This document shows, piece after piece, positions 1 to 11,542 of a DNA stretch of 64,000 nucleotides; position 1 is the stretch's first letter, and each line of letters starts with the position of its first letter. The notes beneath the pieces were generated by a model, which saw only the letters and a list, made by a program, of their open reading frames with translations, was not told the DNA's origin and searched no databases. The stretch is from Stomoxys calcitrans (lineage: Eukaryota > Arthropoda > Insecta > Diptera > Muscidae). A program made the translations under genes and the position numbers. The DNA is taken from positions 56,732,737 through 56,796,736 of the forward strand of contig NC_081552.1 of NCBI RefSeq assembly GCF_963082655.1, given 5' to 3'.

Positions 1-162
1 CTCACTGAGTGGCCGCCCATCCCCCAAAACACCCCCCAGGCCGGTCATGTTTGCCTACTATGGAAATATGGGGCTCAAATGAAAGGTATTTGGGAGTAGA
101 CCACGTAGTAGGGACCAACTGTCTAGGGGACGTCCCACCAGATAACAACCCCCAAATAGGTA
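1..162 (+). mobile_element. Helitron B body fragment
   Basis: The text matches the internal repeats of Helitron B (CCCCCAAAACACCCC, then ATATGGGGCTCAAATGAAAGG, as at 53200-53290). The left side lies outside the window and neither Helitron end is present. The reading frames across this stretch are repeat by-products, not genes. Confidence 0.7.
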
Positions 163-556
163 TAGCTCTCATATTTATATATCGCTCGGTTTTCACACCT
201 AGAGCCACTGAAAGCGCATTTATTGACAAATCTTCCCAAAACTTTGTACAGCGCTTTCCTCGACGACTACCACAATATCTAAGATGTTTGCTAGAAATCG
301 GTTCATTTTAGATATAGCTCCCATAAATATGTTCGTCAGATTTGCAATAATGTTGTAATGTTTATTATAGTTTGAACATATTTGCTCTAAATTCTATACG
401 GATCATTTAATAACCCATCTGAAAACATCCGCCGAGGTCCATCAAAATTTTTAGATATAGCTGCCACTTTGTACCTAAAGTGTAGGTGTAGGGTTTAAAA
501 TGTATAAAATCGCCACCGCCAGACTTTTGCCTTTCCCTAATACTTTTGTACTAGAA
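163..556 (+). mobile_element. A4-type Helentron-like element, 3' part
   Basis: Repeats typical of A4 (CAGCGCTTTCCTCGACGAC, CCGCCGAGGTCCATC) run into a tail with the subterminal repeat GTGTAGGGTTT and a decayed hairpin (AAAATCGCCACCGCC..GACTTTTGCC). The same blocks occur in reverse at 10196-10840 and 61622-62450. No head is present, so this is a 5'-truncated or swapped copy. Confidence 0.6.
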
Positions 557-718
557 GATCTTGCAAGGTTCTACTTGATATTTCAATCGGTATGCAAAAT
601 TAAAGCCTGACTAGATATGGACATTAGTTGTATTTATTAAAAGTACTATGTACACAAGGTGGTACAGGGTATTATAAAGTCGGCTCCGCCTGACTTTTGC
701 CTTCCTTTACTGGTTTTT
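557..718 (+). mobile_element. A4 tail, second copy
   Basis: A second A4 3' end follows the first. It has GGTACAGGGTATTATAAAG, then the hairpin AGTCGGCTCCGCCTGACTT and the end GCCTTCCTTTACTGGTTTTT. Two tails in tandem fit head-to-tail stacking of rolling-circle elements or loss of the second head. Confidence 0.55.
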
Positions 719-1249
719 ACGGTGTCTTAACAAGTCCATGCGTTTAGATATTCTTTTCCATTAAAATGTCTCTATGCCCAAGCGATTTGAAGCACGCCTC
801 AAGGCTTCACATCACGAAATAGCAACACAGAACAAACATAACAAAAGCAACTACAACAAATAAATAGAATGTTTGTTCATTGAACGCTTTGCAATATCTG
901 CTAAGGGTTTCAATTTTCAACCAGCAAAAGGGCTCACTCACTCACCTCGCAGGCAGTGTGTCCTTTTGCCACATCAATGGAGGCTCAAAGCCAAAACGGC
1001 AGTAAAAATGATAAATGATTTTCGATAAGGGGATTTGTAAACTCAATACTCGATGAAAACAGAGTGACAGCCTGCAGCCAGCCACACCATGTACATTGCA
1101 AAGAGGTACTTCAGAGCGAGGCATCGTCAAAAGGGTTCGGCTTTCGTTTCACGCACTGCTGGTGATACTCTAAAAGAATTGGCAATAATGCTGGACCAGC
1201 AACAGGGTGAAGAGCAAACAAACATGATCATGGAAATTCGCTTAGTTTT
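719..1249. other. repeat-poor stretch, no gene seen
   Basis: About 530 bases without family A or B signatures. Short open frames exist on both strands, but none resembles a known protein or shows a convincing start context or splice sites. It may be unique host DNA or an old, unrecognised repeat. Confidence 0.5.
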
Positions 1250-2225
1250 TATACCCTCCACCATAGGATGGGGGTATACTAATTTCGTCATTCTGTTTGT
1301 AACTCCTCAAAATATACGTCATAGACCCCATAAAGTATATATATTCTTGATCGTCGTGACATTTTATGTCGATCTAGCCATGTTCGTCCGTTTGTCCGTC
1401 CGTCTGTCTATCTGTCGAAAGCACGCAAACTTTCGAAGGAGTAAAGCTAGCCGCTTGAAATTTTGCACGAATACTTCTTATTAGTGTAGGTCGGTTGGGG
1501 TTATAAATGGGCCATATCGGTTTATGTTTTGATATGCTGCCATATAAACCGATCTGGGATCTTGACTTCTTGAGCCACTAGATGGCGCAATTATTATCCG
1601 ATTTAGATGAAATTTTGCATGAGGTGTTTTGTTATGGCATTCAACAACTGTGCTAAGAATAGTTCCAATCGGTCCATAACCTGATATAGCTGCCAAATAA
1701 ACTGATCTGTAGTCTTGACTTCTTGGGCTACTAGAGGACGCAATTATTATCCGATTTAGCTGAAATTCTGCAAGAGGTGTTTTGTTATGGCATTCAACAA
1801 CTGTGCTGAGAAAAGTTTAAATCGGTTCATAACCTGATATAGCTGCCATATAAACCAATATGGGATCTTGACTTCCTGAGCCTCTAAAAAGCGCAAGAAT
1901 TATCCGATTTGGCTGAAATTTTGTACAACGGCTTCTCTCATGACCTTTAACATATGTGTCGAATATGGCATGAATCGGTTTATAGTCTAATGCACCTATA
2001 AACCGATCTCCCTATTTTACTTCTTCAGCCTCTTAAGTGCGGAATTCGTACTAGATTTGGCTGAAATTTTACACAATGACTTCCACTATGTTCTCCCATA
2101 TTCAATATTCTTTTATACTTTGTTTGCCTAGAGAGAGATACCGTGGAAAGAGTTCGACAAATGCGATCCATGGTGGTGGGTATATAAGATTCGACTCGGC
2201 CGCACTTAGCACGCTTTTACTTGTT
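1250..2225 (+). mobile_element. A1 Helentron-like element (complete)
   Basis: The head ATACCCTCCACCATAGGATG is followed by TATATATATTCTTGATCG, GTCGATCTAGCCATG and a degenerate GTCY tract (1385-1415). About four central units follow, then the tail GGTGGTGGGTATATAAG, an altered hairpin (TTCGACTCGGCCGCA) and GCACGCTTTTACTTGTT. It is non-autonomous; no coding capacity is seen. Five T residues precede the head. Confidence 0.85.
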
Positions 2226-2236
2226 TTTTTGTTTTT

Positions 2237-4037
2237 ATACCCTCCACCATAAGATGGGGGGTATACTAATTTCGTCATTCTGTTTGTAACTACTCGAAAT
2301 ATTCGTCTGAGACCCCATAAAGTATATATATTCTTGATCGTCGTGACATTTTATGTCGATCTAGCCATGTCCGTCCGTCTGTCCGTCCGTCCGTCCGTCC
2401 GTCTGTCGAAAGCACGCTAACTTTCGAAGGAGTAAAGCTAGCCGCTTGAAATTTTGCACAAATACTTCTTATTAGTGTAGGTCGGTTGGTATTGTAAATG
2501 GGCCATATCGGTCCATGTTTTGATATAGCTGCCATATAAACCGATCTTGGGTCTTGACTTCTTCAGCCTGTAGAGTGCGCAATTCTTATCCGATTGGAAT
2601 GAAATTTTGCACGACGTGTTTTGCTATGATATCCAACAACTGTGCCAAGTACGGTTCAAATCGGTTCATAACCTGATATAGCTGCCATATAAACCGATCT
2701 TGGGTCTTGACTTCTTGAGCCTCTAGCGTGCGCAATTCTTATCCGATCAGAATGAAATTTTGCACGACGTTTTTTTATGACATCCAACAACTGTGCAAAG
2801 TATGGTTCAAATCGGTCCATAACCTGATATAGCTGCCATATAAACCGATCTTGGGTCTTGACTTCTTGAGCCTCTAGCGTGCGCAATTCTTATCCGATCA
2901 GAATGAAATTTTGTACGACGTTTTTTTATGACATCCAACAACTGTGCAAAGTATGGTTCAAATCGGTCCATAACCTGATATAGCTGCCATATAAACCGAT
3001 CTTGGGTCTTGATTTCTTGAGCCTCTAGAGTGCGCAAATCTTATCCGATTGGAATGAAATTTTGCTCGACGTGTTTTGTTATTATATCCAATAACAGTGC
3101 CAAGTATGGTTCAAATCGGTCCATAACCTGATATAGCTACCATATAAACCGATCTTGGGTCTTGACTTCTTGACCCTCAAGAGGGCGCAATTCTTATCCG
3201 ATTGGAATGGAATTTCGCACGACATGTTTTGTTATGATACCCAACAACTGTTCCAAGTATGGTTCAAATCGGTCTATAACCTGATATAGCTACCATATAA
3301 ACCGATCTTGGGTCTTGACTTCTTGACCCTCTAGAGGGCACAATTCTTATCCGATTTGAATCAATTTTTGCACGAAGTATTTCGTTATGATATCCAACAA
3401 CTGTGCCAAGTATGGTTCAAATCGGTTCATAACCTGATATAGCTGTCATATAAACAGATCTGGGGATTTGATTTCTTGAGCTTCTGGAGGGCGCAATTCC
3501 TATCCGATTTGGCTGAAATTTTGCATGACGTATTTTATTTTTACTTTCAACAACTGTGTCAAATAAGGTTCAAATCGGTTCATAACCTGATATAGGTGCC
3601 ATATAAACCGATCGGGGATCTTGACTTCTTGACCCCTAGAGGTCGCAATTATTATCCGATATGCCTGAAATTTGTACGATGGACGATGTACGATGGATCC
3701 TCTCATGACCATCAACAAATGTGTTTATTATGGTCTGAATCGGTCTATAGCCCGATACAGATCCCATATAAATAGTTCTCTCTATTTTACTTCCTGAGCC
3801 CCAATGGGCGCAATTCTTATACGAATTGGCTGAAATTTTACACAGGTCTCCAACATATAATTTAATTGTGGTCCGAACCGGACTATATCTTGATATCGTT
3901 TAAATAGCAGAGCAACTCATTTCTTATATCCTTTTTTGCCTAAGAAGAGATGCCGGGAAAAGAAGTCGACAAATGCGATCCATGGTGGAGGGTATATAAG
4001 ATTCGGCCCGGCCGAACTTAGCACGCTTTTACTTGTT
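2237..4037 (+). mobile_element. A1 Helentron-like element (complete, long array)
   Basis: The head (ATACCCTCCACCATAAGATG), core, GTCC tract (2370-2405), tandem array and tail (GGAGGGTATATAAG, hairpin TTCGGCCCGGCCGAA, GCACGCTTTTACTTGTT) are all present. It starts 12 bases after the end of the previous A1 copy, in the same orientation. The copy is about 1.8 kb, longer than the 0.8-1.0 kb copies, because it holds more central units. Confidence 0.88.
2577..3650 (+). repeat. about 151-bp tandem repeat array inside A1
   Basis: Units begin at GCGCAATTCTTATCCGAT and recur at 2577, 2730, 2881 and onward, i.e. every 151-153 bases. Each holds GAAATTTTGCACGACG, CAACTGTGCCAAGTATGG, CAAATCGGTCCATAACC and CATATAAACCGATCTTGG. 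Units 2730 and 2881 are almost identical, while later ones diverge, so units have been copied locally. The 76-residue open frames at 2656-2886 and 2807-3037 are the same frame one period apart. Confidence 0.88.
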
Positions 4038-4140
4038 ATTACTTCGTTTACTTTTTCCACCCTTCTTACCCTATTTCCCTGTGTTTTGGGCTGAGGTAGC
4101 TTTCAACAAAAATATCAAATATTATGAAAGGATTACAAAA

Positions 4141-5014
4141 AACTTGTAAAAGCGTCCAAAGTTCGGCCGGGACAAATTTAGGGAACCTACCACTATCAAA
4201 ATTTATACAAAATTAATTTTGCTGTAGGGCATAGTTTTATTCCACCTACTGAACTTCTGTCAAACCAGCAAAGATTAAAGCTTCTACAAACCGAACAGGG
4301 ATAATCGAGAAACTGGTTATATGGGAGTTATTAAGGTTAGACCGGACCGTACCTGGCACAGTTGTTGGGAGTCATAGCAGAACATCACATGCACGATTTT
4401 AGACAAATCCGACAACAAATGCAGCTTGCAAAGGCTCAAGAAGTCAAATCGGAAGATCAGTTTATATAAAAGCTATATAAGATTTTAGACCGATTTGGAC
4501 CGTACTAGGCATAGTTGGAAGTTATAAAAAAAACACTACATGCAAAATATCAGCCAAATCGGGCAAAAATTGCGGCTTGTACGGGATCAAGAAGTCAAAT
4601 CGGAAGATCGGTTTATATGGGAGCTATATCTGGTTATAGACCGATTCGGACCGTACTTAACAAAGCTCTTGGAAGTCACATAAGAACATAATGTGCAAAA
4701 TTCTATCTAAATCGGACAAAATGTGCGGCTTCCAGGGGCTCAAGAAGTCAAATCGGGAGACGGGTTTATATGGGAGCTATATCTAAATCTGAACCTACAT
4801 CAATATTAAATATCTGTGCAAAGTTTTAAGCGGTTAGCTTTACTCGTTCGACACCTTTCGTAATTTCGATCGACGGACGGTCATGGCTAGATCGACACAG
4901 AAGGTCGAGACGATCAAGGATATATCTACTTTATGGAGTCTTAGACGAATTTTTCGAGGTGTTGCAAATAGCGTGACTTGTTTAGTATACCCCCATCCTA
5001 TTGTGGTGGGTATA
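4141..5014 (-). mobile_element. A3 Helentron-like element (reverse)
   Basis: Read in reverse it runs from the head at about 5014 (TATACCCACCACAATAGG) through the core near 4925 and a short GTCCGTC tract to a tail near 4141 (CTTTGG..CGCTTTTACAAGTT, decayed hairpin). The central units contain GGAGATCGGTTTATATGGG and AGCTATATCAGG variants. No protein is encoded. Confidence 0.72.
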
Positions 5015-5274
5015 GAAACAGCCTACTTCATTAATGGGTGAAAAGTGAAATGCACCAACTGTAACTGTAAATAAAACTGTAACGAATACCATTGCGAGTG
5101 GAAATGCGTAGCGTCACCGAATCTATGGTTACCAGAATATCAAAGGGTAGGTGGCGCTTAAAAGGAGGCGTGCGTTTGAACAGCCAACGTTGTGTTCAAC
5201 TAATTGTTTTCTTCTTTACCTATCCTTAAATGGCAAATGGAGGATTGCGTGTGATTGCAAACTGTTGTGTTTTT
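5015..5274. other. short repeat-poor spacer
   Basis: No family A or B signature, RNA gene or credible coding frame is visible between the two A3 copies. Confidence 0.4.
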
Positions 5275-5647
5275 ATACTCACCACCATAGGATGGGTTTA
5301 TACAAATCTGGTTCCGTTTGTAACACCTCGAAATATTCGTCTAAGACCCCATAAAGTATATATATTATTGATCATCTCGACATTCTGAGTCGATCTCGCC
5401 AAGACCGTCCGCCCGTCTGTCAAAATCACGATAGCGGTCGAACGCGTAAAGCTAGCTGCTTGAAATTTTGCACAGATACTTGCTATTGAAGCAAGTCATT
5501 GGGGATTGTCAATGGGCCATATCGGTTCAGTTAAGATATAGCTCCCATCTAAACCTCTCCCGATTTGACTTCTTGAGCCACTGGAAGCAGCAATTATTGT
5601 CCATAATTTGGACTCGATACTTGTCCAAATCGGACTATAACCTAATA
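5275..5647 (+). mobile_element. A3 element, 5' half (split by Helitron)
   Basis: The head TATACTCACCACCATAGG, core (TATATATTATTGATCATC), GTCCGCCCGTCTGTC and the first central unit are present. The copy stops after CTATAACCTAATA and resumes at 7675 with TAGCTCCAATATAAACC, which restores the usual unit text CCTRATATAGCTCCCATAT. The gap is exactly the Helitron B at 5648-7674. Confidence 0.85.
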
Positions 5648-7674
5648 TCTTCTTCTTCTGTTATACATAAAAATCAATTTGTGTTTGTTTGTGTGTTCCT
5701 TATAGATTCGGAAACGGCTGAACCGATTTTCTTGAAAATTTCACAGATTGTGCATAATGATCCCGTGGTGCAAATAGGGTACTAAATTTTTTGATATCTG
5801 AAGGGGGCGGGCCCTCCTCCTTACCCTAATTTTCAGAAACGCCAGATCTCGGAGCGGGTGGTGCGATTTGAGCGAAATTATGTGTGTTCTCTTATAGTAA
5901 CCTATAAACAAAAATTTGATGTCCAAATTTCGGATCGGGCACCTAAGGGGGCCCACCCCCAAAAGCTACAAAATATATATATACACCAATCACGACAATA
6001 TGGGACTCAAATAAAAGGTACTTTAGATTAGAAAACGTATCTGATGTCCAATTGTCGGACAAAGTGTTTGGGGGACCACCCCAACTCCCAAAAACACCCA
6101 TAAATCGGAAATATTTATCGACCATGGCAATATGGAGTAAAATACGAATCTGATACCCAAATGTGGGACCAAGTTTCTGGGGGTCCACCCCTTCCCCAAA
6201 ACACCCCCCAAACAGGACTTATTTACTGACCACCGCAATATGGGGCTTAATAGAAGATATTTGAAGGTAGAATACGAATCTGATATCCAGATATGGGACC
6301 AAGTGTTTAAGGAGCCGCCCATCCCCGAGAACATCCACTACAGAAGACAAATTTACGATTATAGCAATATGGGGCTCAAATGAAGGGTCTTTGGAAGTAA
6401 AGCACGAATCCCACGGGCCACCCCACCCCCATAACACCACCCAAAAAGGAAGTATTTGCTGACCATTGCCATTTGAGGCCCAAATAAGAGGTTTTTTAGA
6501 GCAGAACACGAATCTGGTATATATTTTCAAGGCCAAGTCACCCATCCCCCAAAACACCCACCACACCAAACATGTTGGCCGACTATGGGAAAATGAGGCT
6601 CAAATGAAGGATATTTGGGAGCAGACCATGTATTTGATTCGGGACCAACTGTCTAGGGGACGACCCATCACCATATCAACCCCCAAATATAACGTATTTC
6701 TCACCATGACGATTTGGGCCTTAAAGAGAGTGGAGCTCGCTATTGATAGTTTTTAGGGCCCATACCTGTTAAATGAAAGGTATTTGAGATAAGAAAACGA
6801 ATTTGATATCCAATTAGAATTTAGACCAATGGCAATGTGGGGTTCAAATAAATGATATTTGAGAGTATTTCACGATGCTGATAATTTTGACGGCTAAGAG
6901 CTTCTGCGCAAAATGTATACCCATTTTCGGTACCAATTTTCTTTCCCATATGGAGCTCAAATTAAGGTATTTGGGAGTAGAATGCGAAACTTATATCCAA
7001 ATGTGTGACCATGTATTTGGGGTACCACCTTCCTCAGAGAGTACAAATTTGCCGACCATGGAAATATGGGGCTTAAATGAAAGGTATTTGAGATTGGAAA
7101 ACTAATTTCATAACCAATTGTTGGAGCCAAGTGTTTGGTGACGCTTCATCCCATAAACCCCCCTTAAACCAATGGCAATATGAGGTTCAAATAAATTGTA
7201 TTTGAAAGTAGAGCCCGAAGCTGATATATTTCTCAGGGTTAAGTGTCTGGGGAACCACCCAATCCCCCAAAACATCCCTAAATCTGATATATATATTTAC
7301 CGACCATTGCAATATACAGCTTAAATGAATGGTATATGGGAGTAGAGCACGAAATTGATACTCACTTTCGGGTCACGTTTGTGGGTTCCATACTACGCCC
7401 TTAACCCACCAACCACCACCCTGGGTGAATTCCCACTCCCAAAATCCCCATGAGAATATCGGGCTCAAATAAAGTCCTTTAAGAATGTCCCTAAACCCTC
7501 CGAGCGAATTCATAGACCAATTAAGATCACGGATTCAGATAAAGGCATTTATATTGTTATACTGTTAGTCAAGCGATATACCATTTTCGTAGCATGGCAA
7601 TTCACTAAAAGCTCTTTAATTGCCGAAAATTAATATTAAAAGAAGGAGCAGCGGAGCGGGCCGGGTTCAGCCAG
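5648..7674 (+). mobile_element. Helitron B, complete non-autonomous copy
   Basis: It opens with TC, then ATAAAAATCAATTTGTGTTTG and TGTGTTCCTTATAGATTCGG. The body is a series of 105-130-bp repeats (GGACCACCCC.., CCAAAACACCC.., GCAATATGGGGCTC). It closes with GCAGCGGAGCGGGCCGGG and CCAG, followed by T. Insertion between A (5647) and T (7675) of an A3 repeat unit is exact, as known for Helitrons. No Rep/helicase frame exists; the 60-116-residue frames across it are repeat shadows. Confidence 0.85.
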
Positions 7675-8300
7675 TAGCTCCAATATAAACCGATCTCCCG
7701 ATTTAACTTAATGAGTCCTTACAAGCCGCAAAATTTGGTATGCGGTAATCTGTTACGATTTCCAATAACTGCGCCAAATATGATCCAAATCGGTGTATAA
7801 CCTGATTTAACTCCCATATAAACAGATCTCCCGAATTGACATCTTGAGTGCCTGGAAGCCGCAATTTTTGTCCAACTAAGCTAGAATTTTGCACATGGTT
7901 TCTCTTATGACTTCTAGCAACTGTGGCAAGTACGGTTCACATCGGTCTATAACCTTTAGCTCCCATATAAACCGATCTCTCGATTTGACTTCTTTAGCCC
8001 TTACAAGCCGCAATTTTTGTCTGATTTGGCTGAAAATTGGAACTCGGTGTTCTGCTACGACTTCCTTTAACTGCGTCAAGTACGGTCCAAATCCGCCTTT
8101 AATGTGATATTGCTCCAATAGAAACCGATCTCCCGATTTGACTTCTTGAGTCCTTACAAGCCGGTATTTTTGTCCGATTTTGCTGAAATTTGGTACGCAG
8201 TGTTCTGTTACGACTTCTGTTTAATTCTAGAGTTCTTACAAGCCGCAATTTTTGTCCGATTTTGCTGAAATTTGGAACGCAGTGTTCTGTTACGACTTCT
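7675..8300 (+). mobile_element. A3 element, second half after the Helitron
   Basis: Tandem A3 units continue (ATAAACCGATCTCCCGATTTG, CTTACAAGCCGCAATTTTTG, GGAACGCAGTGTTCTGTTACG). The last units are shortened and no hairpin tail is seen, so the copy is 3'-truncated. Two frames on opposite strands (7876-8118 and 7889-8107) overlap the units and are not genes. Confidence 0.75.
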
Positions 8301-8625
8301 GTTGTATTACAATGTGTACAACTTCAAAACATTTCCATATTCATTAAAATTTGCTAATCACTTGCAAAACTACAACTTTGAGCTTTTGCTAAAACTGAGA
8401 GTTGTCAAATTACATCGAATGTCAAAACAAGGCCTACTAAGTATCAACTAGTTATTCGTTATATTAGAATAACATTGTTCTCTTGGATTGTCGTGCACAT
8501 AAAAAACCGTTCAAACTAATTTCTAAGGTAAATATTGTTTCTTTGCACAATATATAGTGCAAAGTTTATTTTACAATTATTTTAAAATACTAAATATCCT
8601 GTATTTTATATTTCTTATAAGAATT
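8301..8625. other. A+T-rich spacer, nothing recognised
   Basis: The stretch contains several small AT-rich palindromes but no open frame of note, tRNA or terminal repeat. Confidence 0.4.
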
Positions 8626-8950
8626 GTGCCCCCTAGCGGCTCAAGAAGTCAAGATCCCAGATCGGTTTATATGGCAGCTATATCAAAACGTGGACCGATA
8701 TAGCCCATTTACAATCCCAACTGACCTACTCTAATGAGCTTTCGACTCACAGACGGACGGACGGACGTATGGACGGACAGACGGACGGACAGATGGACGG
8801 ACAGACGGACGGACACGGCTAGTTCGACTTAAAATGTCATGACGATCAAGAATATATATATACTTTATAGGGTCTTAGAAGAATATTTCGAGGAGTTACA
8901 AACAGAATGACGAAATTAGTATACCCCCATCCTATGGTGGAGGGTATAAA
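8626..8950 (-). mobile_element. A1 element, head half only (reverse)
   Basis: On the minus strand the head lies at about 8950 (GTATACCCCCATCCTATGG on +), with the core at 8845-8900, a (GACGGACG)n tract at 8752-8815 and one central unit. The array and tail are missing. The GTCY tract is long for this window, about 60 bases. Confidence 0.8.
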
Positions 8951-9495
8951 AAGGGACCTAACACAACTCACTGTCACAAATTACGGCGAAATCGGACAAT
9001 AAATGTGACTTTTATAGGTCCAAAACCATAAATCAAGAGATCAGTCTACATGACGGCTATATCCAAATCTGGACTGATCGGAGACAAATTGAAGCAGGAT
9101 GACGATTTGTCTAACACAAGTCACTGTCCCAAATTTTAGCAAAATAAATGTGGTTTTAATGGGTCCAGAACCATTAATCGAGGGATCAGTCTACATGGCA
9201 GCTATATCTAAATCTCGACTGATCGGAGCCAAATTAAAGAAGTATGTCGTCTGGCCTAACTCAAGTCACTGTCCCAAATTTTAGCAAAATCTAATAATAA
9301 ATGTGGCTTTTACGGGCCTAAGATCCTAAATCGGCGGATTGGTCTATATTAGGGGTTTATCAGGATATAGTCTGATAAAGCCCATCTTCAAACTTAACCT
9401 GGTTATGGACATGAAGAGAATCTGTGCAAACTTTCAGCTCAATGTCTATAGACTGTAGCGTGATTTCAACAGACAGACGGGCGGAGATGGACGAT
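8951..9495 (-). mobile_element. A2 element, array and start of head (reverse)
   Basis: Units of A2 type (CAACTCACTGTC, GCGAAATCGGACAATAAATG, GGCAGCTATATCC) are followed by CAGCTCAATGTCTATAGACTG and CAACAGACAGACGGGCGG, the A2 head side. The head breaks off within the GTCY tract at about 9490. No tail is seen on the left. Confidence 0.65.
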
Positions 9496-10195
9496 TGGTA
9501 AATACCCAAAAGGTATTTACCCGGTAAATACACGGATATCAACCCATTTATACCCAAAAGCCGGGTATTTATAACTTTGCAGATATCTTGGGTATAAAAT
9601 TTTTTTTTTTTAAATTTTTGATGATTTCGTATTCTTTGTATATAAAGCTGATCTGATCTCATAAAATCGAATTTTAGTTTTATATAGCCGCTATATAGAC
9701 CAATCTCCAGACTTAAAGTCTTGAGGCAATAAATTGGTAATTTTTTATTCGATTTCGATGAAATTTGGCGCAGTGCGTTCTGATAGACCCCTGTTCATTT
9801 CCGTGAAGTGCGGTTCAGATTGGACTATATTTGGATATAGCAGCCCTATAGACCGACCACCCGATCTCCCGATAAATGGTATTGAGGCCATAAAAGATCA
9901 ATTTTATATCCGAATTCTATCAAATTTGGCACTGGTAGACCTCTTCTTATTCCTGTCGGCAGCTATATCCAAATATTGTCCGCACTTTACAGAAATCGGA
10001 CGGAAGATAACCAATGTATCGCCTCAAGACTTTAAGTCTGCAGATCGGTCTATATAGCTGCTATATATAACTAAAATCCGACTTTATGAGATCAGAAGGC
10101 CTGGTTTATATGCAAAGAATAAGAAATCAACAAAAATTGTTTGGAAAAATTTTTATTACCCAAGATATCTGCAAAATTATAAATACCCAAACCAG
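9496..10195. repeat. foldback (inverted-arm) repeat unit
   Basis: The left arm, about 9561-9733 (GGGTATTTATAACTTTGCAG .. AGACTTAAAGTCTTGAGGC), is matched in inverse by the right arm at about 10020-10193 (GCCTCAAGACTTTAAGTCTG .. TATAAATACCC). Weaker inverse similarity continues inward (GTGAAGTGCGG near 9810, CCGCACTTTACAG near 9980), giving a symmetry centre near 9877. The arms are diverged, so the structure is old. A smaller inverted pair around AATACCCAAAAGGTATTTACC lies at 9510-9535. Confidence 0.7.
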
Positions 10196-10840
10196 TAATG
10201 AAGGGCAAAAGTCGGCCGGTGCCGAATGTATAATACCCTACACCTACCCTATAAGTATAATGTGGGAGCTATATCCAATTATGAACCAATATTGATCGTC
10301 CTCGGCGGATATTTTTAGATGGGTTATTAAACAATTCTTATCAAATTTTGATCAAATATGTTTAAACAATAATAACTACGGTAGACAAATTACAACATTA
10401 TTGAAAATTACCCAAAATCTGACGAATACATATATGGGAGCTGTATCTAATTCTGAACCGATTTCGGACAAATTTCTTAGATAATGTGGAGGAAAGCGTT
10501 GTGCAAAATTTTGGTAATATTGGTCAATAAATGCGCTTGCGGTGATCCTAGAAGTGAAAAATATGAAAATATGAGAGCTATATCTAAATCTGGGTGGATT
10601 CTATGGAATTCACCAGTAATGTCTAGAGTCATAAGGAAATCCTTCCTGTCAAACTTCGACAGAATCGGTTAAACAATGAGAACTTTTGTGCAATATTCCT
10701 CAAAACGAACATATATATGGGAGCTATATCTAAATCTGAACCGATTTCGAGCAAACTTTTTAGATACTGTGACAGTCGTCGAGGAAAGCGTTAATCGATT
10801 TCCATGATATTCACAAGTAATGTCGAGAGTCAGAACTTTA
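10196..10840 (-). mobile_element. A4 Helentron-like element (reverse, headless)
   Basis: The minus-strand tail is at 10200-10250 (GGGCAAAAGTCGGCCGG, TAATACCCTACACC), then central units with CGAGGAAAGCGTT, CTAAATCTGAACCGATTTC and ATATATGGGAGCTATATC. The right side fades near 10840 without a clear head. Confidence 0.6.
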
Positions 10841-11542
10841 CGCCAAAGAAACTAGGTGGTACTTTACCTCCTAAAATCGCCTCCACCCATTAAAACAATG
10901 GGGGATCAAATCATAGATATTTTTGAAAGCAGTGCGTCATTCAATCTGATATCTTTATTCTCCTCATATATCTAGCGGACCTAATGACCTAACAGAGCAC
11001 TGTGTAATTTAATTAATGCGTAGGGACATAAATAAATGTAGGCCGCCATACCCCAAAATTATGACAATTCGTTCATAGTGATAGGAGGATTTGCAAACCT
11101 TAACGTCAAGGTGGCAGCCATTTTTGGCTCATCGGTGAGGGGCCTTCTTGTCCTAGAAAAATTTAAACGACGTGCCGCTGCACAACAATAATTGTTCAGA
11201 GGTTATTAATCATTTCATCAATATGTGTCCTCTTTTTGCTAGCATCAGATCGAAATTATACAATAACTCCAACCCTTTAAGTAGTCTATTTGTTCCAACC
11301 ACAGGAAATTTTGAATGCATCATTAAATTCCATAAAGAAACAAACCTTTGTAGAAATATTTAATATCATTATTTAAAAATTTTTATAAATAATATTCTTC
11401 ATAAGCCAAAAAAAATTGTTTAATACTCCTTGCTCAATACTGTTAATGCCGAATTACTTCATATCGTAATACTTATCCTAGCTTAGGGCCTTAGTTGCTA
11501 TAGCTAATAATAAGGTTGTACTGTAATTTATTAAATATTTTA
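10841..11542. other. decayed repeat (type C trace) and unassigned DNA
   Basis: AACTAGGTGGTACTTTACCTCC at 10849-10870 resembles the type C block at 45515 and 46555. From about 11000 to 11542 I recognise nothing. A 63-residue frame at 11172-11363 has no visible homology and is not called as a gene. Confidence 0.45.

Noticed and set aside
2577..3650. CRISPR-like look of regularly spaced repeats
   Set aside because: Units are about 151 bases with no alternation of short identical repeats and unique spacers. They are a eukaryotic tandem array inside a transposon.
8752..8815. Functional Arg/Asp-rich peptide (RTDGRTDG) from several copies
   Set aside because: It is the translated GTCY proto-microsatellite of the family A core and is found in any copy where the tract is long.
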